This document shows positions 1 to 6,601 of a DNA stretch of 8,496 nucleotides, one piece after another. A model generated the notes under the pieces. The model was not told the origin of the DNA. It worked only from the letters and a program-made list of their open reading frames with translations, and ran no database searches. The position numbers were made by a program, and so were the translations under genes. The stretch is from Acidobacteriota bacterium. GTDB taxonomy: Bacteria > Acidobacteriota > Aminicenantia > Aminicenantales > Saccharicenantaceae. Each line of letters starts with the position of its first letter. The first letter of the stretch is position 1. The DNA lies in NCBI GenBank assembly GCA_003476685.1, contig DMVN01000238.1, positions 1 to 8,496 of the forward strand. The letters are read 5' to 3'.

Positions 1-2
1 CC

Positions 3-656
3 CCCAAAAAAATAGCGGTTGAACTGCAGGAATTCCAGAAGAACCCGGAAATCAAGATTGCCCTGGTCAAGGTTGAAGGCCTGGTGGTCACCGACGAGAT
101 CAAGGAGATGCTGGAAAAAGGCAACCAGCTGTTTGATGCCCAGAAGTATGATGAAGCCCGGGCGGTCTATGAAGAAATTCTGACCAAATATCCCGACGCT
201 TATCCCATCTGGAAGAATGTGGGCAATTGCTATTTTGCCCAGGAGAAATACGCGGAGGCCGAACAGGCCTATCAGAAAATCCTGGAGAAAGACCCCAACA
301 ACGCCGATGCCATGGTGGCCATCGGAAATACTTTCCTTAACCGGGGGGATAAGGATAAGGCTTTCGAGTGGTACGGCAAAGTTAACGTTGATAAAATTAC
401 CGACCCGGTGGTCATCTACAACGTGGGAACGATGTATTATAACAACAGCCGTTTTTCGGAAGCGCTGGCGTATTACCAGAAGGCTGTGGAGAAGCAGAAG
501 AATTTTACCGATGCCCTGTATCAGTTAGGTCTGACTTACTTGAACCTCCAGAAAAATCAGGAAGCCATCAACGCCTTTGAAGAATATCTGAAGATTGATT
601 CAGAGTCGCCGCGGGCCGAGCAGGTCCGGGCCTTCCTGGCTTATTTGAAAAAATAG
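3..656 (+). CDS. TPR-repeat protein, 5' end outside the window
   Basis: The frame is open from the window edge to TAG at 654-656, giving 217 visible residues. The gene very likely starts upstream. A GTG at 84 with a weak GAAGG just before it is an alternative start, but the 27 residues before it read as ordinary coding sequence. About five tetratricopeptide repeats follow at residues 32-65, 66-99, 100-134, 135-168 and 169-202. Each has the usual pattern of small and aromatic positions (for example GNCYFAQEKYAEAEQAYQKI) and ends near D-P or an equivalent turn. TPR arrays are protein-protein interaction scaffolds; the partner cannot be told from this sequence. The protein ends in a charged helix (AFLAYLKK). 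The visible N-terminal piece, before the repeats, could be the end of another domain that I cannot name. No signal peptide can be judged because the N-terminus is missing. No terminator hairpin is visible after the stop. The TPR assignment is firm; cellular role is unknown. Confidence 0.88.
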   Translation, partial: PKKIAVELQEFQKNPEIKIALVKVEGLVVTDEIKEMLEKGNQLFDAQKYDEARAVYEEILTKYPDAYPIWKNVGNCYFAQEKYAEAEQAYQKILEKDPNNADAMVAIGNTFLNRGDKDKAFEWYGKVNVDKITDPVVIYNVGTMYYNNSRFSEALAYYQKAVEKQKNFTDALYQLGLTYLNLQKNQEAINAFEEYLKIDSESPRAEQVRAFLAYLKK

Positions 657-1147
657 GCGGCTTTCGATTTGATAATTTTGATTGATAATAAGATATAGAT
701 ATTGATTTTGAGGTTACTGGATTACTGTTGTCCGGTGATTTAAATGGGTTTAGGCTCAGGTAAACTACTGCGTAAAGCCGGACGAAAAAGGGGAGAGGAA
801 AGAGGGCCGGGGGCTGCTGCTGGCAGATTAAGGAAGTCAAAAGAAGGCACGAAGAGTCGCCCCGGCACGAACACCTGACGCTGGCCGAAGGTAAAGCTAA
901 AGCGTCTGGCTGATCAGCTCTGGTGTATCACGGCCTTAAATCGAAAATCTGATGTACGATACAAATTCATAAATTTATTCAATGTTGGGGACGACAGAGA
1001 CAGCAGCGAGAGGCAGCGGATGGAGATATGCTGAACCAGATGTATTAGTGATGCATCGTTAATGACGCATAAGAATCCTTTGAGTGGTGCCGAACATAAA
1101 GCCCCTTCCTACTGAGAGAAGTTTTAGTTTTCCGCTCATGGTTGAAT
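657..1147. other. Gene-poor spacer, no convincing content
   Basis: This stretch begins AT-rich (GATTTGATAATTTTGATTG and similar runs around 663-715) and then turns into mixed sequence. Short open frames exist, such as a 44-codon frame from ATG 744 rich in R, K and G, but none has a ribosome binding site or a recognisable motif. I see no tRNA, no strong hairpin with a T-run, and no long repeat. Together with the following possible pseudogene it may be decayed coding sequence, but no family can be identified. Confidence 0.5.
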
Positions 1148-1520
1148 ATGACTGAGTTAGACATCGGCCGAAGAATTAAACCGAGAGAGCGACTCATCTG
1201 CCAAAAATCCTGGGTAAAAGGGGCACGAATATCCTGCAACTGTCCGTGCCATTTTATCAGGGCTGGATATTAAGTATAATATAATGCTGGCTGACCCGGT
1301 GCTCCGAAAGATGAGCCAACTTGACCAAGGATGAGCAGCCTCTGCCCGGATGGTTGGCGAAATCGTGGACCTGGTTGTGGAACAGAAAACAAGGGGCGTA
1401 CCAATGAAGCTGGAGGCTAACGGGTGCCGGGAAGACATAAAGTTAAGAACGGAGGAGGCCAAACCCACAGAAAAGGACTTGACTCCAAAGAAGCAAGCAA
1501 TAACTGGGGCAGAGAGATAG
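1148..1520 (+). pseudogene. Possible remnant of an XRE-type HTH regulator
   Basis: An ATG at 1148 opens a 41-codon frame ending at TAA 1271. Its start, TELDIGRRIK followed by RERLICQKSW and GARIS, resembles the first helices of Cro/C1 (XRE) helix-turn-helix proteins, which typically read L-x-I-G-x-R-I-K-x-L-R then Q-x-x-L-A then I-S. Two codons seem missing between RIK and RER, and the recognition-helix part is poor. A different frame (0 mod 3, about 1281-1520) reads DPVLRKMSQLDQG, then TGA at 1332, then a 56-codon tail from ATG 1350 (starting MVGEIVDLVVEQ) to TAG 1518. Such tails occur after HTH domains. So the picture is one gene broken by a frameshift, a stop and an internal deletion. The resemblance was judged by eye and is weak; unrelated noncoding DNA is a real alternative. 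Confidence 0.3.
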
Positions 1521-1596
1521 GGCGATGGTCAGAGAGATTTGGGTCCTTTGGCTGGAGGGCAATAAGCCTCCGCTATTTCATAGTAAGGGGGTTAGG

Positions 1597-2559
1597 GTGG
1601 AGAAAAAGAAGAAGACAAAAAAAGAAATGAGACGAATTGAGGTGAAGGCTGGGGCAAGGGTGGCGGTCGCGGCCGCAGTGCTGTTGAGCGGACTGATACT
1701 GATACTGGTGGCCTGCGGCGGCGGGCCTAAAGTGAAGCTCGACCCGGAGAGCCAGGAATTTTATGATATAGCCCAGATGATCATGAGCCGAGAAGAGGCC
1801 AAGATTTTCCGGCTGCTGCCCGATGCCGAGTCACGGAAAGAATTCATAAAAGAATTCTGGGAAAAGCGTGACCCGTTTCCGGATACCCCCCGGAACGAAT
1901 TCAAGGACGAGTTCATGGCCCGCATCATCTACGCCGACCAGCGTTTCAAGGAAGGGGGCAAGGGGCGGAACACCGACCGCGGGCGGATTTATATTTTCAT
2001 GGGCCCGCCCGACAAGTTTGAGGAAATTTTTACCCATGAGGACACTTCAGTCCGGGGCTCGGTGATCTACTGGTATTATTATAATTATGGGCTGGGAATC
2101 GAATTTGTGGATGAGAAGGGAACGGGACAATACCGGATAAGACGGTGGGATGGCGATTTCTTTGAGGCCATGGACATCCTCAAGCTGGGCGGCTCATTTG
2201 GACCGGATAATATTTTCAAACAGCGGGTGGTGAAGTTCCAGCTCGATTATGACAAGGAAGAGAAGAAGGCAACCATCGTCCTGCCGGCTAAGGCTCTGAA
2301 TTTTGGCGAGGATGAAGAAGGGGCATTTTATGTCGACCTGGACTTTGTGTTTTATATTTATGACCGGACGGGAAAGAGGGTTGGCAAATTCAACGAGAAC
2401 CGGCTGTTTAAGGTTACGATACAAGAATATCCTGACCTGAAGGAAGTTCCGTTCTATTTTGACCTGGAAGTTCCGGGCGGGAAGGGCTATATCGACGTGA
2501 CCATATCGGGTCGGGGGGAAAAGACCGGGCGCATCCGCCGCCTCTTCGAAATCAAATAG
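1597..2559 (+). CDS. GWxTD-domain lipoprotein
   Basis: This encodes a 320-residue exported protein of the GWxTD-domain family, whose biochemical role is not established. It is typical of Acidobacteriota and relatives. Start: GTG 1597 is chosen because AAGGGG (1585-1590) lies 6 nt before it. ATG 1627 is the main alternative but has no clear ribosome binding site. The N-terminus is lysine-rich, followed by a hydrophobic stretch and a lipobox (LVAC, Cys at codon 1714-1716, residue 40 from GTG or 30 from ATG). It is therefore predicted to be lipid-anchored, with glycines after the Cys. Family landmarks are W88 with RDP (91-93) and an N-E-F-K-D-E-F stretch, then T126-D127-R128-G129-R130, then G136-P137-P138-D139. 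The namesake tryptophan is replaced: the motif reads G123-R124-N125-T126-D127. The C-terminal half is rich in alternating hydrophobic and aromatic residues, as expected for beta sandwich structure. It stands alone, ending 10 nt before an intrinsic terminator. Family assignment is strong, function unknown. Confidence 0.88.
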   Translation: MEKKKKTKKEMRRIEVKAGARVAVAAAVLLSGLILILVACGGGPKVKLDPESQEFYDIAQMIMSREEAKIFRLLPDAESRKEFIKEFWEKRDPFPDTPRNEFKDEFMARIIYADQRFKEGGKGRNTDRGRIYIFMGPPDKFEEIFTHEDTSVRGSVIYWYYYNYGLGIEFVDEKGTGQYRIRRWDGDFFEAMDILKLGGSFGPDNIFKQRVVKFQLDYDKEEKKATIVLPAKALNFGEDEEGAFYVDLDFVFYIYDRTGKRVGKFNENRLFKVTIQEYPDLKEVPFYFDLEVPGGKGYIDVTISGRGEKTGRIRRLFEIK

Positions 2560-2567
2560 GGGCAAAT

Positions 2568-2595
2568 AGGGGACATCTGCTGGTGTCCCCTTTTT
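2568..2595 (+). terminator. Intrinsic terminator of the GWxTD gene
   Basis: AGGGGACATC (2568-2577) pairs with GGTGTCCCCT (2582-2591) around a TGCT loop. The stem has ten pairs, one of them a T-G wobble, and is followed directly by a T-run (2591-2595). It lies 8 nt after the TAG of the GWxTD gene, in the right place and orientation for Rho-independent termination. The same stem is also the first copy of a palindrome family that recurs at 2652 and 2725. Confidence 0.75.
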
Positions 2596-2651
2596 GGCCG
2601 CAACTCCTTCCGCAACTCATTATTTATCAGTAAATTAATCCGACAAAATGT

Positions 2652-2673
2652 GGGGACACCTGCAAGTGTCCCC
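2652..2673. repeat. GGGGACAC/GTGTCCCC palindrome, copy 2
   Basis: The arms GGGGACAC and GTGTCCCC are perfectly complementary and are separated by CTGCAA. One more pair (T2651-A2674) extends the stem to nine. The 22 nt core is identical to copy 3 at 2725 and differs from the terminator-associated copy 1 (2569-2590) at three positions, in the inner part. There is no T-run here, so termination is unlikely. Short dispersed palindromes of this kind behave as REP-like elements in many genomes; that label is an inference. Confidence 0.8.
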
Positions 2674-2724
2674 AAATCTGGCTTTTTCCTCGCTTTTCTC
2701 CCCATAAAACCCAAGCCCCGAACC

Positions 2725-2746
2725 GGGGACACCTGCAAGTGTCCCC
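2725..2746. repeat. GGGGACAC/GTGTCCCC palindrome, copy 3
   Basis: This is the exact same 22 nt core as copy 2, starting 73 nt downstream of it. A C2724-G2747 pair extends the stem to nine. The flanks of the two copies differ, so it is the palindrome itself and not a larger block that is duplicated. It is not followed by a T-run. Confidence 0.8.
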
Positions 2747-3054
2747 GCTGCCCAAGCTTCAAAATTCGCTAGCCAAACTACCCCCCTCAATCGACCTCCC
2801 CTGATTCTGCGGTCAGCGCAATTCAGACCATTGAATTCATACTTTGGCTTACCCCCTTGACCCCCCTTGCCATGCAGCTTCGTTAGGGCTTAGCGGCATG
2901 TTATTCAAAGCATCAATCAAAAGACATCATCAACTTGCTGTTATTAACCGCAGCCTGATTGTTTCGTCATACCTGCAGCCAGAGCCAGCCTGTCGTGCTC
3001 CCGACAGTCAGCTGCTCCCAGATAGGCGGCCTCGCGTACCCTTTATGGCCTAAT
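2747..3054. other. Gene-free spacer between repeats and peptidase
   Basis: This 308 nt stretch has no supported gene. A 69-codon open frame from ATG 2844 lacks a ribosome binding site and reads as low-information sequence rich in P, S and R. C-runs occur (2779-2785, 2851-2868). I see no tRNA or IS gene. It is bracketed by the palindrome cluster on the left and by an inverted repeat and half palindrome on the right, so it could be the inside of a decayed small mobile element, but no transposase residues can be recognised. Confidence 0.5.
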
Positions 3055-3097
3055 TTTACCTAACATCCCTCGCCGGCCAGAAAAAAAATTAGGTAAA
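3055..3097. repeat. Inverted repeat TTTACCTAA / TTAGGTAAA
   Basis: TTTACCTAA (3055-3063) is the exact reverse complement of TTAGGTAAA (3089-3097), separated by 25 nt that include an A-run (3081-3088). A half copy of the GGGGACAC-type palindrome, TTGTGTCCCCC followed by TTTTT, lies just downstream at 3104-3119. A hairpin in RNA or the footprint of an element end are both possible. Confidence 0.5.
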
Positions 3098-3127
3098 CGA
3101 GTATTGTGTCCCCCTTTTTCCGATTTA

Positions 3128-3136
3128 TGGTAAAAT
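3128..3136 (+). promoter_or_regulatory. Extended -10 promoter of the M3 peptidase gene
   Basis: TGG followed by TAAAAT (3131-3136) matches an extended -10 element (TG-N-TATAAT) with one mismatch in the hexamer. It is 27 nt upstream of the ATG at 3164, leaving a leader of about 20 nt that contains the AGGAG ribosome binding site (3153-3157). No good -35 hexamer is present at the standard 16-18 nt distance; TTGTGT at 3104-3109 is too far upstream. Extended -10 promoters can work without a -35. Confidence 0.5.
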
Positions 3137-3163
3137 GAAACAAAATTTTTTCAGGAGCGTCAG

Positions 3164-5290
3164 ATGAAGACCACCAGGATAATTTTTATCACCCTGATCA
3201 TCTCGGCCGTCATGATTTCCTGCGGCGGCCAGAAAAAGGAGAAACCAGCCGTGTCTGAAAATCCATTTTTCACCGAGTGGACAACGCCTTTTGGCGCGCC
3301 CCCCTTCGGCCTGATTAAGATTGAGCATTTCAAGCCGGCCATCCAGGAAGGCATCAAACGTCACCAGGAAGAAATCAAAGCTATTGCCGATAATCCCGAG
3401 CCACCAACCTTCGCCAACACTCTGGAAGCCCTCGACCGCAGCGGTCTCTTTCTCGACCGGGTCGAAAAGGTCATGGAGAACCTGCTTTCGGCCAACACCA
3501 GCGATGAATTACAGGCCGTAGCCCAGGAACTGGCGCCAGCCCTCTCGGCCCATTATGATGAGATTTATCTCAATCCGCGGTTGTTCGCTCGGATCAAGGC
3601 AGTCTACGAGCAGCGGGAGGCGCTCTCGCTGACCCCCGAGCAAAAACAGCTGCTGGAAAAATTCTACAAAGATTTCGTTCGGGCCGGGGCTAACCTTGAT
3701 GATGCCAGCAAAGCCCGCCTCAAAGAAATCAACCAGGAGCTGGCTGTCCTCGAGTTAAAATTTGCCGACAACGTGCTTAAGGAAACAAACGCTTTTGAGC
3801 TGGTAATAGATAACGCCGCCGACCTGGAAGGCCTGCCCCAGAATGTGGTTGCGGCTGCGGCCGAAGCGGCCAGGGAGCGGGGCAAGGAAGGCAAGTGGGT
3901 TTTTACTTTGCATAAGCCGAGCCTGATTCCTTTCCTTCAATATTCACCGCGCCGTGAGCTGCGGGAAAAAATCTTTAAGGCCTACATCAACCGCGGCAAC
4001 AACGGCAACGCCTACGATAACAAGGCCCTGGTGGCCAGGACCATCGCCCTGAGAATCGAAAAGGCCGGACTTCTCGGCTATAAGACCTGGGCCGACTATG
4101 TGCTGGAAGAGAGCATGGCCAAGACGCCCGGCAACGTTTACCGCTTCCTGGACCAGGTCTGGCAACCGGCCCTCAAGCGGGCCCGGGAAGAAGCGGCCGA
4201 GCTGCAGAAACTTATCAGGGCCGAAGGTGGCAATTTCAAGCTGGAACCGTGGGACTGGTGGTATTACGCCGAAAAGCTGCGCAAGCAGAAATATGCCCTG
4301 GACGAAGAGATGCTCCGTCCGTATTTCAAGCTGGAAAATGTTATCGACGGAGTTTTCCTGCTGGCTAACAAGCTTTACGGTCTGAAGTTCGTGGAGCGCA
4401 AGGACGTCCCCGTTTATCATCCCGACGTCCGGGTGTTCGAGGTCAAAGAAGCGGATGGGCGGCACGTTGGCATCCTGTACACCGATTATTTTCCGCGCGC
4501 TTCCAAGGGAGCCGGGGCCTGGATGAACGCTCTGCGGGATACCTATAAAATCGGCGGTCAGAAAATCACGCCGCTGATTCTGAACTGTGGGAACTTCACC
4601 AAATCGACGCCGGAGCAGCCGTCGCTCTTAAGCTGGGAAGAGGTGACCACGCTGTTTCATGAGTTCGGGCATGGTCTGCACGGCTTGCTGTCGGATTGCG
4701 CCTACCTGAGGCTGACGGGTACCAACGTGGTCCGCGATTTCGTCGAGTTGCCGTCGCAGATAATGGAAAACTGGGTGGCCGAGCCGGAGTTCTTGAAACT
4801 TTTTGCCAGGAACTACCAGACGGGCGAGCCGATTCCGGATGAGCTGGTAGCCAAGATAAGGCAGGCGCAGTACTTCAACCAGGGTTTTATTACCGTTGAG
4901 TACATGTCGGCCTGCTACCTGGACATGGACTGGCATACACTGACCGAACCGGTGAAAGCGGAAGAAGTGATGGAATTTGAGCGTGAGGCGCTGGCCAGGA
5001 TAGGCTTGATTCCGGAAATCGTCGTCCGTTACCGCAGCCCGTATTTCAGTCACATCTTTGCCGGTGGCTACTCGGCCGGGTATTACAGCTACATCTGGGC
5101 CGAGGTCCTGGATGCGGACGCCTTCCAGGCCTTCAAGGAGACGTCCCTCTTCGACCGGGCCACGGCCGAGTCCTTCCGGAAGAACGTCCTGGAGCGCGGC
5201 GGCACCGAGGATCCCATGGTCCTCTACACCCGCTTCCGCGGCCGGGAGCCGAAGATCGAGGCCCTGCTCAAGAAGAGGGGATTGGACTAG
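3164..5290 (+). CDS. dcp: M3 family zinc metallopeptidase lipoprotein (Dcp-like)
   Basis: This is a peptidase of family M3 (thimet oligopeptidase/peptidyl-dipeptidase Dcp group), 708 residues, close to the length of E. coli Dcp. Such enzymes cut short peptides; Dcp removes C-terminal dipeptides. Start: ATG 3164 has AGGAG 6 nt upstream. A signal peptide ends in a lipobox (MISC, Cys20, followed by GG), so the enzyme should sit on a membrane facing the periplasm, whereas E. coli Dcp lacks a lipoprotein signal. The N-terminal family signature NPFFTEWTTPFGAPPF begins near residue 33. The zinc site is H499-E500-F-G-H503, with the third ligand E528 in FVELPSQ; the 29-residue spacing from the first His equals that in neurolysin. 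The substrate-binding loop GGYSAGYYSY is present near residues 633-642. Everything needed for activity is intact. Dcp is preferred over oligopeptidase A by overall sequence pattern, but exact specificity is not provable here. Oddity: codon use shifts sharply at about 5084, within the last 68 codons. It ends 27 nt before tyrS. Confidence 0.93.
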   Translation: MKTTRIIFITLIISAVMISCGGQKKEKPAVSENPFFTEWTTPFGAPPFGLIKIEHFKPAIQEGIKRHQEEIKAIADNPEPPTFANTLEALDRSGLFLDRVEKVMENLLSANTSDELQAVAQELAPALSAHYDEIYLNPRLFARIKAVYEQREALSLTPEQKQLLEKFYKDFVRAGANLDDASKARLKEINQELAVLELKFADNVLKETNAFELVIDNAADLEGLPQNVVAAAAEAARERGKEGKWVFTLHKPSLIPFLQYSPRRELREKIFKAYINRGNNGNAYDNKALVARTIALRIEKAGLLGYKTWADYVLEESMAKTPGNVYRFLDQVWQPALKRAREEAAELQKLIRAEGGNFKLEPWDWWYYAEKLRKQKYALDEEMLRPYFKLENVIDGVFLLANKLYGLKFVERKDVPVYHPDVRVFEVKEADGRHVGILYTDYFPRASKGAGAWMNALRDTYKIGGQKITPLILNCGNFTKSTPEQPSLLSWEEVTTLFHEFGHGLHGLLSDCAYLRLTGTNVVRDFVELPSQIMENWVAEPEFLKLFARNYQTGEPIPDELVAKIRQAQYFNQGFITVEYMSACYLDMDWHTLTEPVKAEEVMEFEREALARIGLIPEIVVRYRSPYFSHIFAGGYSAGYYSYIWAEVLDADAFQAFKETSLFDRATAESFRKNVLERGGTEDPMVLYTRFRGREPKIEALLKKRGLD

Positions 5291-5311
5291 GCCCGCGGGC
5301 CGTGGTATAAA
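5282..5311 (+). promoter_or_regulatory. tyrS promoter, predicts a leaderless mRNA
   Basis: TTGGAC (5282-5287) and TATAAA (5306-5311) are 18 nt apart, with TGG directly before the -10 (extended -10). The -10 is strong (5 of 6), the -35 weak (3 of 6) and overlaps the last codons of the peptidase gene. Only 6 nt separate the -10 from the ATG at 5318, so transcription is expected to begin at or next to the A of the start codon. No ribosome binding site is present, which agrees with leaderless translation. Confidence 0.6.
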
Positions 5312-5317
5312 TCGCCC

Positions 5318-6577
5318 ATGAACGGCAACGTCTACGACGAGCTGAAGGAACGCGGTTTCGTCGCCCAGGTCTCGGACGAGGCGGCCGTCCGCCGGATGCT
5401 CGGCGGGAACGCGGTCACGTTCTACGTCGGGTTCGACAGCACGGCCTTCAGCCTCCACGCCGGCAGCCTCGTGCCGATCATGGCCATGGTCCATCTCCGG
5501 CGGGCCGGCCACCGGGCCATCGCCGTCGTCGGCAGCGGCACGACCATGGTCGGCGACCCCAGCGGCAAGACCGAGATGCGTCCGATGCTCGACGAATCGG
5601 TCATCCGGGCCCAGGGCCAGGCCATCCACATCCAGCTCTCCCGCTACCTCCGCTTCGACGGGACCAACGCCATCGCCGTGGACAACGCCGACTGGCTCCT
5701 GCCGCTCCCCTACATCGGCTTTCTCCGGGACATCGGGCGGCACTTCAGCGTCAACCGCATGCTGGCCGCCGAAGCCTACAAGCTCCGCCTGGAGAAGGGC
5801 CTGTCCTTCATCGAGTTCAACTACCAGCTCCTCCAGGCCTACGACTTCCTGACCCTCTTCCGGAAGTACAACTGCACCCTGCAGATGGGCGGGGACGACC
5901 AGTGGGGCAACATCCTGGCCGGCGTCGACCTCATCCGCCGGGTCGAGGGCGGCACGGCCGAAGCCCTGACCTTCCCCTTGTTGACCACGGCTTCGGGGGC
6001 CAAGATGGGCAAGACGGCCCAGGGCGCCGTGTGGCTCGACGCGGGTCAGTTCAGCCCCTACGATTTCTTCCAGTACTGGGTCGACTGCGACGACAGGGAC
6101 GTCGGCCGTTTTCTCCGCATCTTCACCCTCCTGCCGCTCGACGAGATCGCGCGTTTGGAGGCGCTCAAGGACGGCGAGATCAACGAGGCCAAGAGGATCC
6201 TGGCTTTCGAGGCGACCAAGATGACCCACGGCGAGCTCGAGGCGGAAAAGGCCAAAAAGGCCGCGTCCGCGGCTTTTGTCAAGGTCGACGATGCCCATCT
6301 CGGGGCTTCGAGCGATAACGTCGCATTGCTGCCCACGACGGCCGTTCCGCGCTCGCGTCTCGAGGAGGGCATCTCTCCGGCCGGCTTGTTCACCGAGGTC
6401 GGCCTGACGCCCTCCCGCAAGGAAGCCAAGAGGATGATCGAGCAAGGCGGGCTCTACGTCAACGACGGGCGCGTCGACTCCGTCGAGCGCCTCGTCTCGG
6501 TCAAAGACCTGGGCCCCGGCGGCGACATCGTCCTCAAGGCCGGCAAGAAGAAGGTCCACCGCATCGTCCCCGCCTGA
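5318..6577 (+). CDS. tyrS: Tyrosyl-tRNA synthetase
   Basis: This class I aminoacyl-tRNA synthetase charges tRNA-Tyr with tyrosine using ATP, in the cytoplasm, as a homodimer. At 419 residues it has the normal bacterial length. Visible landmarks are the tyrosine pocket Y36-V-G-F-D40, the HIGH-equivalent H47-A-G-S50, and D-P-S-G-K after the second strand. The tyrosine/adenylate contacts Y169, Q173, D176 and Q195 (in GGDDQWGN) fall at the same numbers as in the Geobacillus enzyme. The KMSKS-equivalent is K229-M-G-K-T233. A C-terminal S4 RNA-binding domain covers about 355-415 (GLTPSRKEAKRMIEQGG begins at 362). The start is ATG 5318: the N-terminus (NVYDELKERGFVAQVSD) aligns with the family start. 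There is no ribosome binding site, only a promoter whose -10 ends 6 nt before ATG. It uses almost exclusively G- or C-ending codons, unlike most of the peptidase gene before it. No T-box or other leader is possible given the 27 nt gap. Confidence 0.97.
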   Translation: MNGNVYDELKERGFVAQVSDEAAVRRMLGGNAVTFYVGFDSTAFSLHAGSLVPIMAMVHLRRAGHRAIAVVGSGTTMVGDPSGKTEMRPMLDESVIRAQGQAIHIQLSRYLRFDGTNAIAVDNADWLLPLPYIGFLRDIGRHFSVNRMLAAEAYKLRLEKGLSFIEFNYQLLQAYDFLTLFRKYNCTLQMGGDDQWGNILAGVDLIRRVEGGTAEALTFPLLTTASGAKMGKTAQGAVWLDAGQFSPYDFFQYWVDCDDRDVGRFLRIFTLLPLDEIARLEALKDGEINEAKRILAFEATKMTHGELEAEKAKKAASAAFVKVDDAHLGASSDNVALLPTTAVPRSRLEEGISPAGLFTEVGLTPSRKEAKRMIEQGGLYVNDGRVDSVERLVSVKDLGPGGDIVLKAGKKKVHRIVPA

Positions 6578-6601
6578 ACCCCTCGCCGGCCCAGAATTCC
6601 T

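Noticed and set aside
1275..1285. Two overlapping perfect TATAAT boxes
   Set aside because: They have no -35 element and no TG extension, and no intact gene follows closely; AT-rich chance is likely.
1479..1507. Possible promoter (TTGACT) upstream of the GWxTD gene
   Set aside because: TTGACT at 1479-1484 is a fair -35, but nothing closer than TAACTG is found at the right spacing for a -10, so I do not call it.
657..1524. tRNA or structured RNA in the long spacer
   Set aside because: No cloverleaf, no T-loop-like GTTCGA context and no conserved RNA motif could be seen on either strand by eye.
2569..2746. CRISPR array
   Set aside because: Only three palindromic units with unequal spacing (83 and 73 nt), diverged first copy and no cas genes; these are interspersed palindromes, not a CRISPR.
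3944..4465. A 173-codon minus-strand open frame inside the peptidase gene
   Set aside because: It is antisense to a conserved part of the M3 peptidase, with no motif and no ribosome binding site.
5902..6318. A 138-codon plus-strand frame inside tyrS
   Set aside because: It is a shifted frame of the synthetase gene with R- and G-rich low-information sequence and no start signals.
4628..6559. A 643-codon open frame on the minus strand
   Set aside because: It lies opposite the peptidase C-terminus and tyrS, both well supported by motifs. In DNA with very high GC3 the opposite strand often stays open by chance; the product is dominated by D, E, G, V and L and shows no recognisable domain.
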